Positions 27,096 to 36,368 of a DNA stretch of 64,000 nt are shown one piece after another; within the stretch, counting starts at the first letter, position 1, and the number at the start of each line of letters is the position of its first letter. The position numbers and the translations under genes are program-made. The notes beneath the pieces were generated by a model, which made no database searches, had not been told where the DNA came from, and worked only from the letters and a program-made list of their open reading frames with translations. Origin of the DNA: Treponema sp. (GTDB taxonomy: Bacteria > Spirochaetota > Spirochaetia > Treponematales > Breznakiellaceae); NCBI GenBank assembly GCA_031268385.1, contig JAIRXH010000178.1:1-64000 (forward strand), in the 5' to 3' direction.

Positions 27096-28172
27096 CTACA
27101 CGGCGCCCCTGGAGGCATCCTCGCCGGTCATACCTTCGGTTTCCTCGTCAAGCATTCTGAAGGGAAGCTCCTCTTCCTCCTCGGGCAGCATGCCGAACAC
27201 TTCGCCGAGAATCTGGTTCCGCGTTTCCGTGGGAAGGGAATCTGCCTCGATATGGAGAACGGAACGGTTCGCGTCTTCCCTGAAATCAACGGAACGGACC
27301 GTACCGCTTATGCTGATCGCCGTATTGTCCAGGGCAAACTGAACCTTTACCCGCAGCCCCACCGCGGCCTTGCCCCCGATGGTAACGGCGCAGCCCGTGT
27401 CTGAAAGATCTTCCAGAAAACATTTCAGCCCCGGCGCCGCCTCTATGGTTCCCGGCGCTTCTTCTTCCCCGCGAAGGTACAGAAAGGCCGACTTGTGAAG
27501 TTTGATGCGCACCGACTTCCGTTTCTGCGTGCGGAAGAGGGAATCGGAATGGCTTATTTTGAGGGACGATATTCCCCTGGAAAAGACCTCGTCTTCCACG
27601 AATGAATCAAAGACATAACCCGCGTCGTCTTCCCGCCAGAAATACACCGAAATCTTCTGGCCGTTCCAGGAAAAACCGGCGGGAACTTTGGTGTTGACAG
27701 GCCGGGAAATGGTCAGGTACTGGCTCACCGTTTTAATTATCTGGGACTTGAACACCCCCGTACCCGTCACGAGCACCCGGATGGGCTGGCCTTCGCTTAT
27801 CTGCCGGGAACTGGAAATGCCGTTTTTAAGACGGGGCTTGTCCATCTCTATTTTTTTGCGGTAATCGTACAACTTTGAAAGAAAGTCCTGGGTGCCGGTG
27901 TCGTCGCTTTCCCCGGACATGCGTATACCGCGGACCATGGAACGTATGCATATATCAAGCTGATTCTGCGACCAGAACAGGGATGAAGGATCGTCTATGT
28001 CGCACTTGACCGCGAGACGGCGCAGCAGTTCTATTTCCCTGAATGAAAAACCCGCGTCTTTCCCCTTGGCAAAGAACTGCACCCAGGAGCCCTTTTCCTT
28101 TTTGGGACGCGAAACGACGAGCATTATAACGCCAAGAACGGCAACGACAGCAAACAGCGTAAACAAGGGCAT
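27096..28172 (-). CDS. Membrane-anchored PilZ-domain protein (candidate c-di-GMP effector)
   Basis: RKSVR ... LEDLSDTGCAVTI matches RxxxR + D/NxSxxG PilZ motifs; N-terminal TM. Confidence 0.75.
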   Translation of the reverse strand: MPLFTLFAVVAVLGVIMLVVSRPKKEKGSWVQFFAKGKDAGFSFREIELLRRLAVKCDIDDPSSLFWSQNQLDICIRSMVRGIRMSGESDDTGTQDFLSKLYDYRKKIEMDKPRLKNGISSSRQISEGQPIRVLVTGTGVFKSQIIKTVSQYLTISRPVNTKVPAGFSWNGQKISVYFWREDDAGYVFDSFVEDEVFSRGISSLKISHSDSLFRTQKRKSVRIKLHKSAFLYLRGEEEAPGTIEAAPGLKCFLEDLSDTGCAVTIGGKAAVGLRVKVQFALDNTAISISGTVRSVDFREDANRSVLHIEADSLPTETRNQILGEVFGMLPEEEEELPFRMLDEETEGMTGEDASRGAV

Positions 28173-28288
28173 CCAATTGTTCCCCAGTCAATTCCGGTTA
28201 TGATTATGAAAAATACCGGGATTTTGTGTTGAAATCTGTTTATAATATACCATAAAATATACAGCGTGTCAAAAGGACAGAGAAAACC

Positions 28289-28927
28289 ATGAGATCCCTT
28301 GTCGAACCGCTGATCCTCTATTTTGTGCTCTTTCTTTCCGGTTTCTTTCCCAGACCCGTTCCCGGTTTTGCCGGCTTCAGTGTTTCCTCCGAACTGGCGC
28401 GGATCTTCCTTTACAACATACCGTCACTGGCCCTGATCTGGTACCTCCTCTTCCGGGTCAAAAGCCTCCGTGAATGGGGTCTGGGTCTCCCCGGCCCGAA
28501 GGATCTCTTCTCGCTTGCCGCCGCGTTTCCCGGCATGGTACTGACAGGATTCACCATATCCGCCGTCTCGTCCCTTTTCCCCGGCGTGCCCGAACATTTC
28601 CGTGTCGAAGCGCCGGGAACCATGTCCGGATGGCTTGTCCTGATCTTTTCCTGCCTCAGTACCGGCTATCTTGAAGAGAGCTTTTTCCGGTTTTACCTGC
28701 ACCGGAAACTGGAAGATCACGGCATAAGACCGGGGAGGATCATACTCATGTCCACGCTGCTTTTTTCAATCTGCCATATATACGAAGGCCCCTGGGGGTG
28801 CCTTAACGCCGTTATCGCGGGCTTTCTCCTTTCGTTCGTCTTTGTCCGCTTCGAATCCCTTCACGGCATCGCGTTTGCCCACGGGCTGTACAATATTTTT
28901 GTGTACGCGAGCAATTCGCTGACGTGA
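28289..28927 (+). CDS. CPBP family intramembrane metalloprotease (CAAX protease-like)
   Basis: TGYLEESFFRFYLHRKL (EExxxR-type) and FSICHIYEGPWG, HGIAFAHGLYN; multiple TM segments. Confidence 0.8.
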   Translation: MRSLVEPLILYFVLFLSGFFPRPVPGFAGFSVSSELARIFLYNIPSLALIWYLLFRVKSLREWGLGLPGPKDLFSLAAAFPGMVLTGFTISAVSSLFPGVPEHFRVEAPGTMSGWLVLIFSCLSTGYLEESFFRFYLHRKLEDHGIRPGRIILMSTLLFSICHIYEGPWGCLNAVIAGFLLSFVFVRFESLHGIAFAHGLYNIFVYASNSLT

Positions 28928-28951
28928 ATTGCTTAGGGAGTTTTGCTTCCC

Positions 28952-29275
28952 CTATATTTCCTTCTCCAGATCCTTTAATTTACCGTCTATAATCTGCCCC
29001 AACAGCCTTTTAACGTCCTTCAGGGCCGTTTTCCGGTAGGTCTTCATCTTTTCAGGCAGACTGGTTTCGGTGGAAAACAGATCCATAGTGTCAATTTCAA
29101 GGGCCTGGGCTATCCGTTCAAGCATTTCCGGCGAGGGAAAATTGTTTTTGGTTTCGATCATGCCTATATAGTGGGTACTGGTATTCACTCTTTCCGCCAG
29201 TTTCGCCTGTGAAAGTCCCAAGGCGTTGCGGTACGCCTTCATATTCCTGGCCAATACGTCCCTTATGTTCGTCAT
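28952..29275 (-). CDS. XRE-family HTH regulator
   Basis: LGLSQAKLAERVNTSTHYIGMIETKNNFPSPEMLERIAQALEI. Confidence 0.9.
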   Translation of the reverse strand: MTNIRDVLARNMKAYRNALGLSQAKLAERVNTSTHYIGMIETKNNFPSPEMLERIAQALEIDTMDLFSTETSLPEKMKTYRKTALKDVKRLLGQIIDGKLKDLEKEI

Positions 29276-29321
29276 ACTCCCGCTCTATGTCCTTATTTTC
29301 AATGTAGTGCCGAAAGGAGTA

Positions 29322-29350
29322 TTGACAACTTTGTAATTATATTTTATTGT
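29322..29350 (+). promoter_or_regulatory. Candidate sigma70 promoter
   Basis: TTGACA (29322-29327), 17 bp, TATTGT (29345-29350); divergent from the XRE gene. Confidence 0.5.
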
Positions 29351-29499
29351 ACTATCTATTAAGTAGTTGTTGGATTTTATGCCATATCTGCCGCGGGAGC
29401 GGGAGAATTCAATGGATACAGGAGGTGTATGAAAATTAATACTGTGGCGGCGGATTAAAACCAGTTTAGGGATTTTGCCAAAAATCGAAGGAGAAAAAC

Positions 29500-29820
29500 A
29501 TGGCAAACAAAAAAATTTGGGCAATTGCGATATTTCTCGCGGTTGCGGTTGGGATTGTTTACGCTCAAAACATAGTGCTGCGCCAGCAGCAGAACTTGAG
29601 AGCTCAAGACGGTTCAGCTTCATTGACCCTGTACCCCAGCGGACGCGCGGTGTTTTATTTTAACTACCAGACGACTGAAGGGAGATATGGCCTCGCCGAT
29701 GGATATCTTGACATCTACGAGAGTGATGGCACAAAAGCATTTTCATTTCCATATGAATGGGCTCGAAAAAATGTAACCCTTCGCTGGGTTGATGTCGGCG
29801 GAACCAGACTGTATCAGTAA
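29500..29820 (+). CDS. Small secreted protein of unknown function
   Basis: Signal peptide MANKKIWAIAIFLAVAVGIVYAQ; RBS GGAG upstream. Confidence 0.65.
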   Translation: MANKKIWAIAIFLAVAVGIVYAQNIVLRQQQNLRAQDGSASLTLYPSGRAVFYFNYQTTEGRYGLADGYLDIYESDGTKAFSFPYEWARKNVTLRWVDVGGTRLYQ

Positions 29821-30000
29821 GGCCGTTTCACAATAAAACGGGACGTACATAAAAGGAGGAATGATAAAAAGCAAGAATCCGCGATAATTCCGCAACTGCC
29901 ACCGGGTGCGGAATATTATGATATGTGTTTATGCACGGCCCGTACGGGCTGTTACATAAAAATGCTCCGCAATGAGCCAAAACTACGAAGGAGTGTTTAT

Positions 30001-30288
30001 ATGAATACGAAGAAAGTAGCGGGTGTCCTTCTGATACTCTTTGCGCTGGGAACGGCTGTATTGTTCGCCGCAACCACGGATGGCATTCAGTGGAATTACT
30101 CGGAGTCAAGAGGCGCCACAACTCTTACGAATACTACCAGTAACGATTTATATGTTACAGCGTGGCTTTGGAATGGCGACATCTACGGCGGCGGTAAAGG
30201 GTATCTGGCGGCCGGCGATACAAAAGAAATACCCGCTGAAGTTACCCGTATCCAGGCTAACCGGATAAAGGTAACAACGAGATGGTAA
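30001..30288 (+). CDS. Small secreted protein of unknown function
   Basis: Start at ATG 30001 with GAAGGAG upstream; MNTKKVAGVLLILFALGTAVLFAATTDG signal peptide. Confidence 0.65.
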   Translation: MNTKKVAGVLLILFALGTAVLFAATTDGIQWNYSESRGATTLTNTTSNDLYVTAWLWNGDIYGGGKGYLAAGDTKEIPAEVTRIQANRIKVTTRW

Positions 30289-30374
30289 ACCTGTAATTGT
30301 ATCCACCGGCGGGCATTTTGTACAAAATGCCAGACAAGTCCCGCAAAACGGGGTGTACATAAAAGGAGAAACAT

Positions 30375-30500
30375 ATGAAAAAGCTCGTTCTTTTGGCTTG
30401 TACTTTACTTTTGCTTGCTTCTGGATCCTGTTCATCAACCGACTCTGCCGCTTTTTGGGAAGGCTTTGAGGAGGGTTTTAATTCAACATACAATCCGTAA
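30375..30500 (+). CDS. Small lipoprotein (41 aa), not in ORF track
   Basis: Translated directly: MKKLVLLACTLLLLASGSCSSTDSAAFWEGFEEGFNSTYNP*; lipobox LASGSC; AAGGAG RBS. Confidence 0.6.
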   Translation: MKKLVLLACTLLLLASGSCSSTDSAAFWEGFEEGFNSTYNP

Positions 30501-30527
30501 CACATACGAACAGTAAAGATCCTGCAT

Positions 30528-30601
30528 AACGCGGTGTCTGTCCGCGCAGTGACCGGTTTTACATCTGGTCACTGCTGCCTGAAGCCGGAAAACACCGCGT
30601 T
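30528..30601 (+). other. Nested stem-loop intergenic element
   Basis: Outer AACGCGGTGT/ACACCGCGTT (10 bp), inner GCAGTGACC/GGTCACTGC (9 bp), both perfect. Confidence 0.7.
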
Positions 30602-30628
30602 TTCCAATATTTGCGGAGAAGGTGAATT

Positions 30629-30787
30629 ATGCGCGTCAGACTGTCAAAACATATTATGATCCTGCTTTTTATTGGGATCATAATGGAGTTTCCGTTTTCC
30701 GGCTGTATAAATTGGGCCTATGTTGTAGAACATAATCAATTAAGAACAATAAAAGAGAATGATTTTGAAATGAGAAAAGAACAATAG
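30629..30787 (+). CDS. Small lipoprotein-like protein (52 aa), not in ORF track; stop codon lies in repeat family A
   Basis: MRVRLSKHIMILLFIGIIMEFPFSGCINWAYVVEHNQLRTIKENDFEMRKEQ*; lipobox-like FSGC. Confidence 0.5.
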   Translation: MRVRLSKHIMILLFIGIIMEFPFSGCINWAYVVEHNQLRTIKENDFEMRKEQ

Positions 30788-30910
30788 AGTTGTTTAGTAA
30801 CCCGGTTGGTTACTGGCTAACCTTTGGTTAGCTTGCAAGTCTTGCGATTTTTACAAAATCGCGTTTTGAAGCGGAATTTGTTCAATAACTGAAGTTATTG
30901 AACAACTCTA
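30785..30910 (+). repeat. Repeat family A, copy 3 (full-length MITE-like, 126 bp)
   Basis: Terminal inverted repeats TAGAGTTGTTTAGTAAC / GTTATTGAACAACTCTA (15/17 match), TA at each boundary. Confidence 0.85.
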
Positions 30911-30975
30911 ATATAAAAAAACTGACAGCATACGGAAAGTCCGCCGGCCGGCCCTCTTGGGATATCTTCCGCGCG

Positions 30976-31428
30976 TTACACCCGCCGGCCGCGCTGTCCG
31001 GTCAATTCAAGGTAGGCAAGGCGGGCAAGGCCGAATCCGGCGTTTTCGGTAAAGTCTTTCGCGTATTCGTCGTAGAGCATGTCCTCGTACATCTTGCCGG
31101 CAAAGCCCTCGTTGATGAGCCCCGATTTTTGTATTGTGCCGCGCATGGATGTAAGGAGGTTTTTTACAAGGAAGGTTTCAAGGGCCTCGCACTGTTTATA
31201 AAGATCGCTCTCCGTATCCACACTGGCCGTACCGCCGGCCGGCGCGCCTGAATCCGCCTCCGCACGCGGGGCGGTTCTTTGGTATATTCCGGCGAAATCC
31301 GCACCGACGTTAACCACTCCGTTATCAAGGTTAACGTATTTGCCGCGGTTAACGTAACCGGCAAGGCGCTCCGCGGCCCTGGGAAACGCCGCGTCGGCGT
31401 ATACGGAAGAAGGGCCGTCAAGGCTCAT
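30976..31428 (-). CDS. Flagellar rod-binding protein (FlgJ N-terminal-like)
   Basis: LYKQCEALETFLVKNLLTSMRGTIQKSGLINEGFAGKMYEDMLYDEYAKDF; located beside flgG/flgF. Confidence 0.8.
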   Translation of the reverse strand: MSLDGPSSVYADAAFPRAAERLAGYVNRGKYVNLDNGVVNVGADFAGIYQRTAPRAEADSGAPAGGTASVDTESDLYKQCEALETFLVKNLLTSMRGTIQKSGLINEGFAGKMYEDMLYDEYAKDFTENAGFGLARLAYLELTGQRGRRV

Positions 31429-31463
31429 CGTCTATTCTCCCCATGTATCACTTTCATTTCCGC

Positions 31464-32264
31464 CTACCTTTTCAGCGTGGTGGCCGTTCCCAGCATGTTG
31501 TCGGTAGTCTGTATGGTCCGTGAGTTGAATTCATAGGCGCGCTGGGCGACGATAAGATTCACCATTTCGCGGACTATGGACACGTTGGACATTTCAAGGT
31601 ACTTGTGCTCAATCTGGCCCATTCCCTCATAGCCGGGCCGTCCGGGAATGGGGTCTCCGGAAGCCTGGGTAATCTTGAAGAGATTTTCCCCCACGGCGGT
31701 AAGGCCAACAGGATTGGGAAAACGGTACAGTTCAATCTGCCCCACATCCAGGGGATCATCGGTATTGAGCCCCCCCACTTTGACCGTGACCCTGCCGTCC
31801 TTCGATACGGTAATGGTGTCGGGAAGAAAATTTTCGGGCATGATGATGTCCGGCAGAACCCAGTAACCGTTGGAAGTAACCATGCGGCCGTCCATATCCA
31901 CCTTGAAATTCCCGTTTCTCGTATAGGCCCAGCTTCCGTCGTACATCTGTATGCGGAAAAAGCCCTCCCCGTTTATCGCCATGTCGGTGGAAACATCGGT
32001 GGCCTGCGGAGAGCCCTGGGTGAATATGCGCTGGGTGTCGGCAAGCTTCACGCCGTGTCCCATCTGTACGCCCACGGGAACAACGGTATCCTCCGTCGCC
32101 GGAGTACCGGCTACCTTGACGGTCTGGTAAACGAGATCCTCAAAATCGGCCCGCATCATTTTATAGCCGTGGGTGTTCACGTTGGCGAGGTTGTTTGAAA
32201 TGGTGTCGATATTGGCCTGCTGGCCTATCATGCCGCTTGCCCCCGTCCATAAGCTCCGTACCAC
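31464..32264 (-). CDS. flgG: Flagellar basal-body rod protein FlgG
   Basis: MVRSLWTGASGMIGQQANIDTISNNLANVNTHGYK; VNLIVAQRAYEFNSRTIQTTDNML. Confidence 0.92.
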   Translation of the reverse strand: MVRSLWTGASGMIGQQANIDTISNNLANVNTHGYKMMRADFEDLVYQTVKVAGTPATEDTVVPVGVQMGHGVKLADTQRIFTQGSPQATDVSTDMAINGEGFFRIQMYDGSWAYTRNGNFKVDMDGRMVTSNGYWVLPDIIMPENFLPDTITVSKDGRVTVKVGGLNTDDPLDVGQIELYRFPNPVGLTAVGENLFKITQASGDPIPGRPGYEGMGQIEHKYLEMSNVSIVREMVNLIVAQRAYEFNSRTIQTTDNMLGTATTLKR

Positions 32265-32299
32265 TTGTGTCTCCTTGTGTTTTACCGTTCCGGTTTTTT

Positions 32300-33187
32300 T
32301 CAGCCGAATCTGATAACCTGATTGATCAGGGTTCCCAGCATGGAATCTTCCGACTGTATGACTTTCTGGTTGGCCTCGTAAGACCGGTTCACCTCTATCA
32401 TCTGTACCATTTCAATCACCGGATTGACGTTCGAGGCTTCCACAAAGCCCTGCAACACCGCGGGCCGTCTTTCACCTTCAATGACGACGGCCGGTCCTGA
32501 TGTTTCGGATTCCCGGTACAGGCTTGATCCCTGTTTTTCAAGATAGCGATCTATGTCGAATTCAACGACTTTAAGGGTGTCAAGAAGGGCCGTCTCTTCC
32601 CATGTGTTGTTTTCGCGGGAGATCACAAGAGAGGGATCATCGGCGTAGGCCGCGTTGATCCAGATACGGCCGTCTTTGTCTATCTGAAAATTGTTCGCCT
32701 TGACCCTCACGGGACCTTTTTCTCCAAGAACGGGGTAGCCTTCCTTGGTTTCAAGGAAGCCTTCCTTTCCAAGCTGAAAGGAACCGTTACGGGTGTAACG
32801 TTCGCCCCAAGGAGTGGCGACGGCGAAAAAGCCCCCGCCGTCAAGGGCGGCGTCAAAGTCGCTTTGGGTTTCCTTCATGGCCCCCTGGGAAAGATCGGTG
32901 TACAGTTCATTAAGTTCAACGCCGGTTCCAATTTTTCCGATGATGGGCGCCGCGTCGGCCGAACCGAAGGGATGACGGTACACCCCGTCGTCGTCCGTCC
33001 GTCTCAAGAGCAGCTGGGGAAAGGTCTTGAACGCCGCCATGTCCCGCTTGTATCCGTCGACATCCACATTAGCGAGGTTATTCGCTACGGCGTCGAGCCG
33101 CCACTGCTGGGCCTGCATGCCGCTGGCGCCGGTAAACCATCCTCTTATCACCAAAGCCTCCGAAAACTGCCGGATATCCGTCCTCAT
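32300..33187 (-). CDS. flgF: Flagellar hook-basal body rod protein (FlgF/FlgG-like)
   Basis: VIRGWFTGASGMQAQQWRLDAVANNLANVDVDGYKRD; VEMVQMIEVNRSYEANQKVIQSEDSMLGTLINQVIRFG. True start may be the internal GTG near 33151. Confidence 0.85.
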   Translation of the reverse strand: MRTDIRQFSEALVIRGWFTGASGMQAQQWRLDAVANNLANVDVDGYKRDMAAFKTFPQLLLRRTDDDGVYRHPFGSADAAPIIGKIGTGVELNELYTDLSQGAMKETQSDFDAALDGGGFFAVATPWGERYTRNGSFQLGKEGFLETKEGYPVLGEKGPVRVKANNFQIDKDGRIWINAAYADDPSLVISRENNTWEETALLDTLKVVEFDIDRYLEKQGSSLYRESETSGPAVVIEGERRPAVLQGFVEASNVNPVIEMVQMIEVNRSYEANQKVIQSEDSMLGTLINQVIRFG

Positions 33188-33259
33188 TTAGTATCGGCAA
33201 AGGGGAAGGCGGGATTAACGAAGAGTTGTCCGGAAGCGAAGGGACCTGTATGATGAACC

Positions 33260-34165
33260 ATGCGCCGTTCAGCCTTATTCCCGCAACGGGGCGGAACATT
33301 CTGGAAAGGCGAAGGGGCCATTCTGCTCTGCGCCTTCTTCTGGAGTACATCCGGCCTTTTCATCAAACTTTTACACTGGCATCCTGCCGTCATCGCGGGA
33401 ATACGGAGCCTTGTCGCCTGTCTTTTCATGCTGGCCGTCCGCGCGGCTTTTCCCCCGAAATCAAAGGGAGAAAACTCCTTCCTCCTCTGGGCCGGGGCCG
33501 CCTCCTACACCCTTACCATGCTGACCTTTGTCACCGCCAACAAGATGACTTCTCCGGCCAACGCGATCATGCTGCAGTACACCGCCCCGGTCTGGGCCGG
33601 CCTTCTGGGGTGGATGCTGCTCGGGGAAAGGCCCCGCTGGGAACACTGGGGCGCCCTGGTTTTGACGGCGGCGGGCATGGCGCTTTTTTTCGGCGGCGGA
33701 CTTGCGGGAGGTTCCCGCGCGGGGGATCTCCTCGCGGTATTTTCCGGGATCTGCTTCGGCGCCCACTCGGTCTTCCTGCGCATGATGAAGAGGGGGAACC
33801 CCCAGGACAGCCTGCTTGCCGCCCACGCTCTGTGCGCCCTCTTCTGCGTCCCCTTCGTCTTCCTTTACCCCCCCGCCCTTTCCATCCCGGCGGCGCTCTC
33901 CATGCTCTTCATGGGGGTTATGCAGATGGGGGCGGCTTCCCTTCTCTTTTCCTGGGGAATCAAACGGGTCAGCGCCATAGAGGCCATGCTTACCGCCATG
34001 GCGGAACCTGTCCTTAACCCCGTATGGGTATTCGCGGTTACCGGGGAAAAGCCCTCCCTCAGGGCCGTTCTGGGCGGCGGGATCATCATCGCGGCGGTGG
34101 CCGCTTCGTCCGTCATCGGAAAAAGGCGGGAGGCGCGGGAAAGCAGCCCTGACAGGGGCTGTTGA
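33260..34165 (+). CDS. EamA/DMT family transporter
   Basis: About 10 hydrophobic segments, paired EamA repeats (FFWSTSGLFIKLLHWHP; NAIMLQYTAPVWAGLLGWMLLGERP). Confidence 0.8.
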   Translation: MRRSALFPQRGGTFWKGEGAILLCAFFWSTSGLFIKLLHWHPAVIAGIRSLVACLFMLAVRAAFPPKSKGENSFLLWAGAASYTLTMLTFVTANKMTSPANAIMLQYTAPVWAGLLGWMLLGERPRWEHWGALVLTAAGMALFFGGGLAGGSRAGDLLAVFSGICFGAHSVFLRMMKRGNPQDSLLAAHALCALFCVPFVFLYPPALSIPAALSMLFMGVMQMGAASLLFSWGIKRVSAIEAMLTAMAEPVLNPVWVFAVTGEKPSLRAVLGGGIIIAAVAASSVIGKRREARESSPDRGC

Positions 34166-34285
34166 CCCGCCGGCAGCGACATGGCCCGGCGCACACTGTC
34201 GGCCACAGCACCCGTCATGTGCGCGAAGGCTTCAGCCTGAGCAGCGCGACGGCGCGCGAAAGGGAAACGCCCGGGCCGCCTCCCG

Positions 34286-35320
34286 CTACAGTACAAGCAT
34301 GGCGTCGCCGTAGCTGAAGAAGCGGTAACCTTCCCGGACGGCTTCGGCGTAACTTTCAAGGATAAAATCAAGCCCGGCAAAGGCCGAGACAAGCATGAGC
34401 AGGGTCGAGCGCGGGGTGTGGAAGTTGGTAAAGAGGCCGCCTGTGACATTGAAACGGCGGCCGGGATACAGAAAAAGCGACGAGGTTCCTTCCCCTTCCC
34501 GCACACCCTTTCCATCCCAGGCGCTTTCCAGCGTGCGGACACTCGTGGTTCCCACGGCGATGATCCTCCGGCCTTGGGCCCGGGCCCGCTCTATTTTAAG
34601 GGCGTTTTCCCCGTCAATAACAAAACGTTCCCCGTGCATTACGTGATCTTCAACGGCTTCGGTACGTACCGGAAGAAAAGTCCCGAGTCCCACATGGAGG
34701 GTGACGAACGCGCTTTCAACGCCCGTTTCGGCAAGCCGGGCAAGCAGGTCTTCGGTAAAATGAAGTCCGGCGGTAGGCGCCGCGGCGGAACCGGGAAAAC
34801 GGGCGTACACTGTCTGGTAGCGTTCCTCGTCAAGGGGGGTGTCCTTCCGCCTGATGTAGGGCGGAAGGGGCACGTGTCCCCACCTGTCAAGCCAGGCGTC
34901 GTCCGCGGGTTTTTCAAAACGAAGGACGCGGAACTCCCCGGCGCTTTCGGCGGTAATTTCCGCCCGGTTTTCGCCGCCGAACATGTAGCGGCCGCCCGTC
35001 CTGTGCCGTCTGGCCCGCTTTACCATGGCTTTCCAGGTATGCCCGTCAAGCCTGTCGACAAGGAGGAATTCGGCGGGGGTCCCGGTTTTTTCGGCTGTTC
35101 CCAAAAGACGCGCCTTGCGTACCTTTGAATTGTTGAATACCAGAAAGGGCCGGGGGCCGGGGAGGGCGCAAAGTATGCCGGGCAGATCCCCCATCATGGC
35201 GTGGCGCAGGGAACGGCCTGCCCTGTCAAGCACCATGAGGCGGCTTTCGCCCCGTACCGGGGGCGGATACTGGGCGACAAGATGTCCGGGAAGATCAAAG
35301 AAAAAATCGTCCGTCTTCAT
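34286..35320 (-). CDS. queA: S-adenosylmethionine:tRNA ribosyltransferase-isomerase
   Basis: FFFDLPGHLVAQYPPPVRGESRLMVLDR, AAPTAGLHFTEDLL, HVGLGTFLPV, FTNFHTPRSTLLMLVSAF. Confidence 0.93.
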   Translation of the reverse strand: MKTDDFFFDLPGHLVAQYPPPVRGESRLMVLDRAGRSLRHAMMGDLPGILCALPGPRPFLVFNNSKVRKARLLGTAEKTGTPAEFLLVDRLDGHTWKAMVKRARRHRTGGRYMFGGENRAEITAESAGEFRVLRFEKPADDAWLDRWGHVPLPPYIRRKDTPLDEERYQTVYARFPGSAAAPTAGLHFTEDLLARLAETGVESAFVTLHVGLGTFLPVRTEAVEDHVMHGERFVIDGENALKIERARAQGRRIIAVGTTSVRTLESAWDGKGVREGEGTSSLFLYPGRRFNVTGGLFTNFHTPRSTLLMLVSAFAGLDFILESYAEAVREGYRFFSYGDAMLVL

Positions 35321-36367
35321 CTAAAAGAGCATCCCGCTTTCCCGCCGTTCAAGGTTGAGGTGTTCATAGGCCAGGGCGGTTACGGTCCGGCCTCGGGGAG
35401 TGCGCTGGATAAGGCCGGCCTGTATAAGATACGGTTCGTAATAATCCTCGAGGGTATCGACCGTCTCGCCCACGGAAATGGCAAGGGTTTCGGCGCCCAC
35501 CGGCCCGCCCCCGTACCGTTCGATGATGATCCTGAGGATCTCCCGGTCATGCCGTTCAAGGCCGAGCCGGTCTATCTCCAACCGTCCCAGCCCTTCCCGC
35601 ACCACTTCTTCCGTAACACGGTCCGCCCCGCCGACCTGGGCGAAATCCCGCATGCGGCGGAGAAGCCGGTTCGCCACGCGGGGCGTTCCCCGCGCCGACC
35701 GGGCAATAAGGAGGGCGGCGCCGCCGTCCACCCTGACTTTGAGTATGCCCGCCGAACGGCGTATGATGGCCTCCATATCGGCGTCCCCGTAAAAGGAAAA
35801 ACGGCAGGTAATGCCGAAGCGGCTTATGAGGGGACTCGCGACATTCCCCGCCCTCGTGGTGGCCCCCACCAGGGTAAAGGGCTGGACGGGAATACGGATG
35901 GTCCGCGCCGCCGGTCCCTGTCCTATGATCCAGTCCATTTCGAAATCTTCCATGGCGATGTAGAGCATCTCCTCGATGGCGGGTTTCAGGCGGTGAATTT
36001 CATCAATAAAAAAAACGGACCTGGGGGAAAGCGTTGTAAGTATGCCCGCGAGATCTTTTGGCTTGTCAAGGGCGGGCGCGGAAGTAACCTTGAATTCCGC
36101 GCCAAGTTCATTGGCCACAACCTGGGCCAGGGTGGTCTTTCCGAGTCCCGGCGGCCCGATAAGAAAGAGATGATCGAGACTTTCGCCGCGGGCTTTGGCG
36201 GCGGAAATAAACACCGAAAGGTTTTCCTTCATCGCCGCCTGGCCGAGAAATTCCCCGAGATTCCGGGGCCGGAGCGAAAAATCCCGCTCGTCTTCCCCGA
36301 AGGTTTTTTCGGGACGCAGGATGCCCGCCGATCCGTCCCTGCCGGCGGCCGGTTTTGTTTTTCCCAT
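35321..36367 (-). CDS. ruvB: Holliday junction helicase RuvB
   Basis: [61 protein letters not shown]. Confidence 0.95.
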   Translation of the reverse strand: MGKTKPAAGRDGSAGILRPEKTFGEDERDFSLRPRNLGEFLGQAAMKENLSVFISAAKARGESLDHLFLIGPPGLGKTTLAQVVANELGAEFKVTSAPALDKPKDLAGILTTLSPRSVFFIDEIHRLKPAIEEMLYIAMEDFEMDWIIGQGPAARTIRIPVQPFTLVGATTRAGNVASPLISRFGITCRFSFYGDADMEAIIRRSAGILKVRVDGGAALLIARSARGTPRVANRLLRRMRDFAQVGGADRVTEEVVREGLGRLEIDRLGLERHDREILRIIIERYGGGPVGAETLAISVGETVDTLEDYYEPYLIQAGLIQRTPRGRTVTALAYEHLNLERRESGMLF

Positions 36368-36368
36368 A

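Noticed and set aside
33865-34542. 225-aa minus ORF between the DMT transporter and queA
   Set aside because: Overlaps both genes in another frame; no recognisable domain.
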